Below, in pieces: positions 1-5,786 of a DNA stretch of 8,541 nucleotides. Within the stretch, counting starts at the first letter, position 1. Each line of letters starts with the position of its first letter. The stretch is taken from NCBI GenBank assembly GCA_964556955.1, contig CAZKXP010000030.1, positions 1 through 8,541 of the forward strand. Reading direction: 5' to 3'. Below the pieces are notes generated by a model. That model did not search any database. It was not told the origin of the DNA and saw only the letters and a program-made list of their open reading frames with translations. Position numbers and translations under genes: made by a program. This DNA comes from UBA12078 sp964556955 (GTDB lineage: Bacteria > Patescibacteriota > Dojkabacteria > SC72).

Positions 1-1692
1 AGACTTCTCTGTTAAATTCTTTTTGTCATTTTCCTCTATCTTGTCACCATTCTCCTTGAGAAGTTTTTCTACACTAAAGCAAAGAGTATCCGCTTCATTC
101 TTCTTCTCAACTCTCTCCTTCTTCTTCTTATCTTCTTCCGCATGCTTTGCAGCCTCCTCCACCATCTTCTCTATTTCCTCATCCTTCAGACCAGTAGATG
201 CAGTGATTGTAATTTTTTGCTCTTTCTTTGTAGCCATATCCAACGCTTGCACATTGAGGATACCGTTAGCATCAATAGAGAACATAACTTCAATCTGAGG
301 TACTCCTCTTGGTGCAGCCGGGATTCCATCGAGTATAAATCTACCTAATGTTTTGTTATCTGCAGCCATTTCTCTTTCTCCTTGGAGGATATGGATTTCT
401 ACTGCAGGCTGATTATCAGCTGCGGTTGAGAATATCTGTTTCTTCTCTACAGGGATTGTGGTATTTCTCTCAATGAGTTTGGTCATAACTCCACCAAGCG
501 TCTCTAATCCTAATGACAAAGGAGTTACGTCTAAGAGGGTGATATCTTTAACATCACCACCTAATACACCCCCTTGAATTGCAGCACCTACGCCTACTAC
601 CTCATCTGGATTTACTCCTTTGTTAGGCTCTTTGCCGAATATATCCACAACCTTCTTCATAACCGCTGGCATTCTTGTCATACCACCTACTAGTAATATC
701 TGATCTACATCTCCTGTTTTTAATCCGGCATCTTTAAGTGCTTTTTTACATGGCTCTTCTGTCGAATCTATTAGTTCTGCAACCAACTTCTCCAATTGTG
801 CTCTAGTTAATGTTTCCTTCAAATGCTTTGGTCCACTGGATGTTGCTGTAATATATGGGATATTGATTTCTGTTTGCTCAGAGCTAGATAGTTCAACCTT
901 CGCCTTTTCTGCAAATTCCTTCAATCTCTGAAGTGCCGTCCTATCTTCCCTTAGATCCATACCTTCCTTTTTCTTAAATTCGTCTGCTAGGTAGTCAATT
1001 ATTCTTTGATCAAAGTCATCGCCACCCAAGTGAGTGTTACCATTGGTCGAGAGTACCTCAAATACACCCTCTCCAATTTCTAAGATAGAGACATCAAATG
1101 TTCCACCACCAAGATCGAATACGACAACTTTCTCATCTTTACCCTTGTCTACACCATACGCAAGTGCTGCCGCTGTTGGTTCGTTAACAATTCTTTTCAC
1201 ATCCAGTCCCGCTATCTTACCAGCATCTTTTGTAGCCTGTCTTTGAGAGTCATCGAAATATGCTGGAACAGTTATAACTGCTTCTGTAACCTTCTCTCCA
1301 AGGAATGCCTCTGCATCCTCCTTCATCTTTGCGAGGATCTTTGCCGATATCTCCTGTGGTGTGTACCACTTATCTTTCATCTGAACTTCAACTCCACCAT
1401 TAGATGCTTTTCGCATCTCAAATGGCAAGAGCTTAATATCCTTCTGTACCTCAGGATCGTCCCATGATCTACCGATCAATCTTTTTACAGAGTAGATTGT
1501 ACCTTCTGGATTCGTAACTGCTTGATTCTTAGCCAAGACACCAACTAGTGTCTCTCCTTTATCATCCACAGCTACTACAGATGGTATTAATCTTCCACCT
1601 TGCGCACTTGGAATTACATTTGGCTTTCCACCTTCCATGTAAGCCATTACTGAGTTTGTAGTTCCCAGATCTATTCCTATTATTTTTGACAT
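1..1692 (-). CDS. dnaK: Chaperone protein DnaK (Hsp70), C-terminal end cut by the window
   Basis: ATP-dependent cytosolic chaperone that binds exposed hydrophobic peptides and works with DnaJ and the exchange factor GrpE. I translated 564 codons from an ATG at 1690-1692; the frame runs open off the left edge, so about 50-80 residues are missing compared with usual family length. Visible landmarks are the phosphate-1 motif GIDLGTTNS (residues 6-14), VPAYFDDSQRQATKDAG (142-158), NEPTAAALAYG (170-180), the phosphate-2 motif DLGGGTFD (193-200), and the hydrophobic interdomain linker around residues 381-392 (DITLLDVTPLSLG). The substrate-binding beta domain follows, then the start of the charged helical lid. 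The segment around residues 77-105 contains the insert typical of diderm-type DnaK and absent from Bacillus-type DnaK. The gene lies 25 nt after grpE, in the same operon, with no Shine-Dalgarno motif before it. Identification is secure. Confidence 0.98.
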   Translation of the reverse strand, partial: MSKIIGIDLGTTNSVMAYMEGGKPNVIPSAQGGRLIPSVVAVDDKGETLVGVLAKNQAVTNPEGTIYSVKRLIGRSWDDPEVQKDIKLLPFEMRKASNGGVEVQMKDKWYTPQEISAKILAKMKEDAEAFLGEKVTEAVITVPAYFDDSQRQATKDAGKIAGLDVKRIVNEPTAAALAYGVDKGKDEKVVVFDLGGGTFDVSILEIGEGVFEVLSTNGNTHLGGDDFDQRIIDYLADEFKKKEGMDLREDRTALQRLKEFAEKAKVELSSSEQTEINIPYITATSSGPKHLKETLTRAQLEKLVAELIDSTEEPCKKALKDAGLKTGDVDQILLVGGMTRMPAVMKKVVDIFGKEPNKGVNPDEVVGVGAAIQGGVLGGDVKDITLLDVTPLSLGLETLGGVMTKLIERNTTIPVEKKQIFSTAADNQPAVEIHILQGEREMAADNKTLGRFILDGIPAAPRGVPQIEVMFSIDANGILNVQALDMATKKEQKITITASTGLKDEEIEKMVEEAAKHAEEDKKKKERVEKKNEADTLCFSVEKLLKENGDKIEENDKKNLTEKS

Positions 1693-1717
1693 ATTATTTG
1701 TATTAAAAAATTATTTA

Positions 1718-2245
1718 CTATTTAGAAACAACAACACGAGCTGGTCTAATAACTGTGCTGTCTAATATATACCCTGGTTGAATCAGGTCATATATTTCAC
1801 CACTGTTACCTTGTTCGATTGTTGTTACTGCTTCATGTATATTAGGATCAAATTTCTCTCCCTTTTCTGGTAGGTACTGTTTTAATCCAAATTCTTCCAA
1901 TGATTTGTTCAACGAGCTGAATAACGAATCTGTTCCAGACATCCATGCATGGGCTTGTTCATCCAGTTTTAAGTCCTTGCCTGATTTTATCGCCATACTA
2001 AGAGAATCCAGAGTCGGAATTATTGAATCACACAATCTCTTTCTAGATTGGAAGAGCATGATACTCATTCTTTTTTCAGAGCTATCTGCTAGATTGTGAT
2101 AGTCCGCAAGGGCTTTTTTAAGTTGGTTGGTAAGAACAAGCCTTTCATCTTCTATCTTGTCTATATTAAGAGCCAACTCCTGTATCTGCTTTTCTAATTT
2201 TTTACATTCTTCGCACTTGATTGTATCTCTATTTTCTTTCTTCAT
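1718..2245 (-). CDS. grpE: Nucleotide exchange factor GrpE
   Basis: GrpE is a homodimeric cochaperone that opens the DnaK nucleotide cleft to release ADP. The 175-residue product is of near-normal length. Residues 15-65 form a charged heptad-like helix (the long dimer coiled coil) containing the family motif KKALADYHNL. The C-terminal beta domain ends with PGYILDSTVIRPARVVVSK, matching the GY...VLRPAKVxV signature of the family. The N-terminus has a CEEC pair (residues 11-14), which is not part of the usual E. coli-type protein. It starts with ATG 18 nt after the hrcA stop and is followed 25 nt later by dnaK. This gives the order hrcA-grpE-dnaK, the classic arrangement of HrcA-controlled heat-shock operons. 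No Shine-Dalgarno motif lies within 15 nt of the start. Confidence 0.95.
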   Translation of the reverse strand: MKKENRDTIKCEECKKLEKQIQELALNIDKIEDERLVLTNQLKKALADYHNLADSSEKRMSIMLFQSRKRLCDSIIPTLDSLSMAIKSGKDLKLDEQAHAWMSGTDSLFSSLNKSLEEFGLKQYLPEKGEKFDPNIHEAVTTIEQGNSGEIYDLIQPGYILDSTVIRPARVVVSK

Positions 2246-2263
2246 GGTTCTAGTATTTTAAGA

Positions 2264-2989
2264 TTATCTCCATCCAGACATTGATGATTCCAATGTTGCT
2301 CTTACTTCTTTCAATGCAGGTATTACTTTTGAGTAATCCATTCTTTTTGATCCCAAGACTCCAACATAGCCAGTTTCACCTCCCCAAAATGGGATTTTGG
2401 TGAAAGCCATGGCACAATCTTGAAGTGTTCCAACTCCCGCTTCGCCCCCGATCAACAAAGATACTCCTGATCCTGAGTATTTTTCTGTGATATTTCTTAG
2501 GAAAACATCATCTTCCAAGATATTTACAATGCTTTGGATTTTAGGAATTGATTGAAATTCTTCGAACGTTAAAAGGTTGGCGAGACCAAAATAACGGATG
2601 TCTTCATTGACGATTAGGAATACTACAGAATCAGTTTCTTTGGAAAGAATATGCAGAATTGATCTGAGAACAACATCTTTTGAGAATCTGTCTCTAAAGA
2701 TACCTTGTCTAATTTCAATACACATCAATGGATTTGCACTATTTCTACCAAGCAATTCACTAACATACAATCTAAGAGCTTGATCTGTTGGTAGTCTTCC
2801 AGAAGACGAGTGTGTTTTTTCAAGGAAACCCAGATTCATAAGTTTGACCATTTCGTTTCGAATTGTTGCAGAGCTAACACCTAAATCATATTTTTCAACT
2901 AGAGACAAAGAGCCTACTTCTTCAGCATCTCCCATGAACTCTTTGATTATTGCCATTAGTATGGCTTTTTGTCTTTCTGTTATATCCAC
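2264..2989 (-). CDS. hrcA: Heat-inducible transcription repressor HrcA, short form
   Basis: HrcA represses heat-shock genes by binding CIRCE operators, and its folding depends on chaperone availability. The N-terminal winged helix-turn-helix is clear: TERQKAILMAIIKEF at the start, then LGVSSATIRNEMVKL (36-50) and the wing SSSGRLPTDQA (61-71). The C-terminal family motif GVLGSKRMDYSKVIPALKEV is also present (about residues 210-229). At 241 residues it is about 100 shorter than Bacillus HrcA (about 340), so part of the middle GAF-like or dimerisation region is reduced. The frame is intact, so this looks like a compact version and not a broken gene. The start is GTG at 2989; the upstream frame reaches a stop at 3014-3016 without any ATG. 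It is the first gene of the operon with grpE and dnaK, directly behind its promoter and CIRCE. Confidence 0.93.
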   Translation of the reverse strand: MDITERQKAILMAIIKEFMGDAEEVGSLSLVEKYDLGVSSATIRNEMVKLMNLGFLEKTHSSSGRLPTDQALRLYVSELLGRNSANPLMCIEIRQGIFRDRFSKDVVLRSILHILSKETDSVVFLIVNEDIRYFGLANLLTFEEFQSIPKIQSIVNILEDDVFLRNITEKYSGSGVSLLIGGEAGVGTLQDCAMAFTKIPFWGGETGYVGVLGSKRMDYSKVIPALKEVRATLESSMSGWR

Positions 2990-2990
2990 A

Positions 2991-3017
2991 TTAGCAGATA
3001 CTAAGTTTAGGTGCTAA
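2991..3017 (-). promoter_or_regulatory. Degenerate CIRCE operator (HrcA binding site)
   Basis: The plus strand reads TTAGCAGAT, nine bases, then AGGTGCTAA. Consensus CIRCE is TTAGCACTC-N9-GAGTGCTAA, so the arm length and the 9-nt spacer match exactly. The outer six bases of each arm (TTAGCA/TGCTAA) are perfect, while the inner three are degenerate. The site touches the -10 box on one side (3018) and lies one base from the hrcA GTG on the other. Bound HrcA would therefore cover the transcription start and block its own operon. Position in front of hrcA makes the call strong despite the inner mismatches. Confidence 0.85.
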
Positions 3018-3046
3018 AGTATATGGTAGAAAATATGGAGAGTCAA
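3018..3046 (-). promoter_or_regulatory. Sigma-70-type promoter of hrcA-grpE-dnaK
   Basis: On the minus strand the -35 box TTGACT (3041-3046) and the -10 box TATACT (3018-3023) are separated by exactly 17 nt. Each box differs from consensus at one position. The predicted start of transcription is near 3011, inside the CIRCE element, leaving an untranslated leader of about 20 nt that is almost entirely operator. Confidence 0.8.
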
Positions 3047-3094
3047 TACCCTACGCAAGGCCATAGCTTGGTCTGATTAAGAATAGAAGGAATA

Positions 3095-3123
3095 TTGTCA
3101 AAACAGATATTCTTTGATATACT
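3095..3123 (+). promoter_or_regulatory. Sigma-70-type promoter of rplY
   Basis: TTGTCA (3095-3100) and TATACT (3118-3123) are spaced by 17 nt. The -10 box ends 10 nt before the rplY ATG (3134), so transcription would start at about 3130-3131. That leaves a leader of only about 3-4 nt and no room for a ribosome binding site. The promoter is divergent from the hrcA promoter within a 144-nt intergenic region, and the two do not overlap. Confidence 0.75.
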
Positions 3124-3133
3124 CCTACTCATC

Positions 3134-3784
3134 ATGGAAACGATTACATTACAAAAGAGAGAGATCTTGGGCAAAAAGAGTAGAAATTTACTCGCTGAAG
3201 GATTTGTCCCAGCAGTTATGTACAATGCAAAAGGAGAATCCTCCAATATTCAAATCGATGCTTCTACTGCAAAACAGATTGGGAAAGTTGCTACATCTAC
3301 AACAATCTTTGATGTATCTCTAGAGGGAAAGACTTCAAAGGTTCTAGTTAAAGATATTGATATGAATCCTGTTACTGAAGAGATTAGACATATATCATTT
3401 TTTGAAATTGATGAAAGCAGAAAGATGGTGTTCACTATTCCTTTCGAAATCGTTGGTATCTCTCCAGCAGTTAAGAACAATCTTGGTACATTGGTTAAGG
3501 TATTACAATCTATCGATGTAAGATGTACATTAGCAGAGCTTAAACCAAATATCGTCATAGATATCTCTGGTTTGGAGCATCCAGGTCAAATTATTGGTGT
3601 AAACGATATTACTCTTCCCGAGGGCATGGAATTGATTAACAAGGAGATGGAGCAAGCTACAATTATCACCATTACAGAGCTTCAAAAGGAAGAGGTTGTT
3701 GTTACTACACCTGTGGAGGGTGAAGAAACTGCTGCAACAGAAGAGACAGCACCAGCTACAGAAGAAGAAGCTAAGGCTGAATAG
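3134..3784 (+). CDS. rplY: 50S ribosomal protein bL25, Ctc (long) form
   Basis: bL25 binds 5S rRNA in the large subunit; the long Ctc form is a general stress-associated version in some bacteria. The 216-residue product has the N-terminal L25 beta-barrel: LQKREILGKKSRNLLAEGFVPAVMYN (residues 6-31) matches the family pattern of a basic strand followed by a G-x-xPAVxYG-like turn, and VLVKDIDMNPVT (70-81) matches the LVKDVQ.HPV motif. The C-terminal TL5/CTC domain follows (about 98-185; GISPAVKNNLG, LPEGMELI). The last 30 residues are an acidic Glu/Ala/Thr tail common in CTC proteins. I chose ATG 3134, and not an in-frame TTG at 3095, because homology begins at METITLQ and the TTG lies inside the predicted -35 box. 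It is followed 38 nt later by a glycosyltransferase gene on the same strand. Confidence 0.95.
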   Translation: METITLQKREILGKKSRNLLAEGFVPAVMYNAKGESSNIQIDASTAKQIGKVATSTTIFDVSLEGKTSKVLVKDIDMNPVTEEIRHISFFEIDESRKMVFTIPFEIVGISPAVKNNLGTLVKVLQSIDVRCTLAELKPNIVIDISGLEHPGQIIGVNDITLPEGMELINKEMEQATIITITELQKEEVVVTTPVEGEETAATEETAPATEEEAKAE

Positions 3785-3811
3785 TCTCTTTCTCAATATC
3801 AAGAAAACATA

Positions 3812-3817
3812 TATAAT
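3812..3817 (+). promoter_or_regulatory. Possible -10 box for the glycosyltransferase gene
   Basis: A perfect TATAAT stands 5 nt before the ATG at 3823. The -35 region is weak: TTCTCA at 3790-3795 with a 16-nt spacer matches consensus at four of six positions. If used, transcription would begin at or next to the A of the ATG and give a leaderless mRNA. Because the region is AT-rich, the match could be chance; co-transcription from rplY (38 nt upstream) is also possible. Confidence 0.4.
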
Positions 3818-3822
3818 TGCAT

Positions 3823-4764
3823 ATGATTAGTGTAATTATCACTTCATTAAAAGAGCCTAAAACTATTGGCAAGTGTATCAAGTGTATTGCAGACAAAAAA
3901 TATTCTGGTATTACTCGGCCATTTGAGATTATTCAGGTTTCTCCGGATGAGTTAACCCTTAAAGCAGGCAAGAAGGCTGCTAACGAGCTTAGACTTTCTA
4001 AGAAAGAATACAAACACATTATAGATCCTTACAAAGGTAAGCCTACGGCCCTTAAGATGGCTCTAGAGAAAGCACAAGGAGAGATTATTATATTAACCGA
4101 CGGAGATACCTATTTTGAGAAGAATTCAGTTTTAGAGCTTCTTAAGCCTTTTGAGAACAAGAGAATTGGAGGTGTAAGTGGAAGACCTGTCTCACAAGAT
4201 TGTAGGGATAATATATTTGGATATTGGGGGCATCTTCTAACAGATGCTGCCGATCATAGAAGATCAAAAATGATGCACAAGATTGATGGGGAGGATTTCT
4301 ATATTAGTGAGAAGACATTTTTCCCCATGAGTGGATATATTATGGCTATTAGAAATATGGATTTAGATATTCCTCAGGATGTGCTTTCGGATGATGCATA
4401 TATCTCTTACCGTATCAGGAATAAAGGATTGGAGATTGCTTATGCTCCCAAGGCAAGATGCCATGTTAAGTTCCCTACCAATTTAAGAGATTATTACAAA
4501 CAAAAAGTAAGATCACTTGGTGGATTTAAGCAATTGGAAAGATTCAAGATATTTAAGAAGGATGGACAGAGTCGCAGTTTCTTTATTGAGCTCCCCTATG
4601 CTTTCTATGTTTTTAAATACCCTAAGAATATTAAGGAAATTTTCTGGTCAATTGGACTTTTTCCCGTAAGATTAGTTACTTGGATCAGAATATATTGGGA
4701 AAGAGTTATCTTAAGAAAAGGTATGCCTGAAAAGGGCTGGGAGAGGATTATTAGTACAAAATAA
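3823..4764 (+). CDS. Family 2 glycosyltransferase, substrate unknown
   Basis: Predicted inverting GT-A enzyme that transfers a sugar from a nucleotide-sugar donor, probably in cell-surface glycan synthesis. The start ATG at 3823 gives MISVIITSLKEP, the usual first beta strand of GT2 enzymes; an in-frame TTG at 3817 overlaps the possible -10 box and adds only two residues. Visible motifs in 313 residues are KPTALKMAL (73-81, donor-binding region), the metal-binding DxD in LTDGDTYF (91-98), and SDDAY (189-193), in the place of the catalytic ED/DD motif. QKVRSLGG (227-234) resembles the QxxRW motif of processive synthases, with serine for tryptophan. No clear transmembrane helix is present; residues 274-292 (aromatic, hydrophobic) may attach to the membrane. 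It is shorter than polysaccharide synthases. The gene faces rpsG tail to tail. The acceptor and sugar cannot be inferred. Confidence 0.85.
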   Translation: MISVIITSLKEPKTIGKCIKCIADKKYSGITRPFEIIQVSPDELTLKAGKKAANELRLSKKEYKHIIDPYKGKPTALKMALEKAQGEIIILTDGDTYFEKNSVLELLKPFENKRIGGVSGRPVSQDCRDNIFGYWGHLLTDAADHRRSKMMHKIDGEDFYISEKTFFPMSGYIMAIRNMDLDIPQDVLSDDAYISYRIRNKGLEIAYAPKARCHVKFPTNLRDYYKQKVRSLGGFKQLERFKIFKKDGQSRSFFIELPYAFYVFKYPKNIKEIFWSIGLFPVRLVTWIRIYWERVILRKGMPEKGWERIISTK

Positions 4765-4849
4765 ACCCCATATTATTATTAAATATCGATTAAAAACTCA
4801 TATAGTCATTGATATAGTACATGTTCCCACAGATGCGAAGCGTCTTAGA
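4765..4849. other. Convergent intergenic spacer with a small hairpin
   Basis: This 85-nt spacer lies between the stops of the glycosyltransferase and rpsG. The only structure I find is a short inverted repeat at 4831-4845 (AGATGC, GAA, GCGTCT). It forms a six-pair stem with one G-U wobble when read on the plus strand. It lacks a U-tract on either side, so it is a weak terminator candidate at best. The rest is AT-rich, with a direct repeat ATATAGT at 4802 and 4813. Confidence 0.3.
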
Positions 4850-5320
4850 TTACCACCTGAAATGTGCAAATGCTCTGTTAGCCTCTGCCATTCTTTCAGT
4901 ATCAACCTTCTTCTTCATAGCATCACCCTCGCCAGAATATGCAGCTACCAATTCATCCATTAGTATGGTACCAAATGATTTGCCTGATTTCTTTCTAGCA
5001 CTATCTACAATCCATCTAACTGCAAGAGTTTCTTGTCTTCTTGGAGATACGGGCATAGGTACAGAGTAATTAGCTCCACCGACTCTTCTAGCTTTTATCT
5101 CTAAAGCAGGTCTCACATTATCAATTGCTTTGTTAAAGAATGCATTTACATCTTCTGCTTTAACCTTCTGAGCTCCATTCTCCAAGGCAGAATATACCAG
5201 ATCCTCGGCTAGTGATTTCTTGCCATCTTGCATTACTTTGTTTATCAGTCTGGAGATAATGGTATTACCATATTTTATATCTCCAATCTGCGCTTTTCTT
5301 TTTGCTCTTTTTCCTCTCAT
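4850..5320 (-). CDS. rpsG: 30S ribosomal protein uS7
   Basis: uS7 is a primary 16S rRNA-binding protein that nucleates assembly of the small-subunit head and lies near the E site. The 156-residue length is the bacterial standard. The N-terminus MRGKRAKRK, the segment SRLINKVMQDGKKSLAE (23-39), and the signature ARRVGGANYSVPMPVSPRRQ (77-96) are diagnostic; the C-terminus ends ANRAFAHFRW as expected. It lies 21 nt after rpsL in the same operon. In most bacteria fusA follows; here the next gene is on the opposite strand. There is no Shine-Dalgarno motif upstream, only an A/T stretch. Confidence 0.98.
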   Translation of the reverse strand: MRGKRAKRKAQIGDIKYGNTIISRLINKVMQDGKKSLAEDLVYSALENGAQKVKAEDVNAFFNKAIDNVRPALEIKARRVGGANYSVPMPVSPRRQETLAVRWIVDSARKKSGKSFGTILMDELVAAYSGEGDAMKKKVDTERMAEANRAFAHFRW

Positions 5321-5341
5321 ATCTATATTTATTAATTAAAA

Positions 5342-5761
5342 CTATTCGGAATCTTTACTTCCTTTTGCACCATATTTAGATCTTGCTTTCTTCCTACCTT
5401 GTACACCTGCAGTGTCATATTTACCTCTTACCACGATATATTTAACACCTGGTAAGTCTCTCTTTCTTCCTGCTTTTACCATAACTACAGAGTGCTCTTG
5501 GAGATTATGTCCTTCTCCTGGTATGTAAGCTGTTACTTCCATTCCGTTAGAAAGTCTCACCTTAGTAACTTTTCTCAATGCTGAGTTTGGTTTCTTTGGT
5601 GTCATGGTTTTAACCTGCAAACATACACCTCTTTTGAAAGGGTTGTTCTCTCTTGCATATCTATTCTTAAGAGGATTGAAGTTTGTTGCCAATGCAATAT
5701 ACTTCGTTTTCTTATTCTTAGATTTTCTAGGTTTTCTTATTAATTGATTAATTGTTGGCAT
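5342..5761 (-). CDS. rpsL: 30S ribosomal protein uS12
   Basis: uS12 sits at the decoding centre and sets translational accuracy. The product has 139 residues. MPTINQLIRKPRKSK, the PKKPNSALRK loop, EVTAYIPGEGHNLQEHSVVMV and the DLPGV turn are all conserved. Between the basic N-terminus and KRGVC there is an extra stretch of about 13 residues compared with Thermus or E. coli, at the same place where Firmicutes S12 carries an insert. In the second drug-associated loop the usual GGRVKDLPGVRYH reads AGRKRDLPGVKYI, so arginine (residue 101, codon 5459-5461) replaces the lysine known as K87/K88. The methylthiolated aspartate position is kept. The gene lies 25 nt behind rpoC and 21 nt ahead of rpsG. 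Confidence 0.98.
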   Translation of the reverse strand: MPTINQLIRKPRKSKNKKTKYIALATNFNPLKNRYARENNPFKRGVCLQVKTMTPKKPNSALRKVTKVRLSNGMEVTAYIPGEGHNLQEHSVVMVKAGRKRDLPGVKYIVVRGKYDTAGVQGRKKARSKYGAKGSKDSE

Positions 5762-5768
5762 GGTCGGT

Positions 5769-5774
5769 ATTATA
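5769..5774 (-). promoter_or_regulatory. Possible internal -10 box before rpsL
   Basis: The minus strand reads TATAAT, then seven bases, then the rpsL ATG. The matching -35 region (5792-5797, TTAATT) is weak. If active, this would produce an rpsL-rpsG transcript with almost no leader, independent of rpoC readthrough. The spacer between rpoC and rpsL is only 25 nt and AT-rich, so chance occurrence is possible. Confidence 0.35.
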
Positions 5775-5786
5775 TAACAAATTCAG

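Noticed and set aside
23..1467. Plus-strand open frames opposite dnaK
   Set aside because: They are serine/leucine-rich low-complexity shadows of the strongly conserved dnaK reading frame, with no initiation signals or family motifs.
1693..1717. A second CIRCE or separate promoter in front of dnaK
   Set aside because: The 25-nt gap is A/T-rich with no TTAGCA/TGCTAA arms and no convincing -35/-10 pair.
2246..2266. GGAG near the hrcA stop as a ribosome binding site for grpE
   Set aside because: It is about 22 nt before the ATG, too far for normal Shine-Dalgarno pairing, and it is part of the hrcA C-terminal codons.
3095..3133. TTG at 3095 as the start of rplY, adding 13 residues
   Set aside because: It overlaps the predicted -35 box, and bL25 homology starts at the ATG at 3134.
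4831..4845. Hairpin AGATGC-GAA-GCGTCT as a bidirectional intrinsic terminator
   Set aside because: The stem is only six pairs with one wobble (a C-A mismatch on the other strand), and no run of T follows on either strand.
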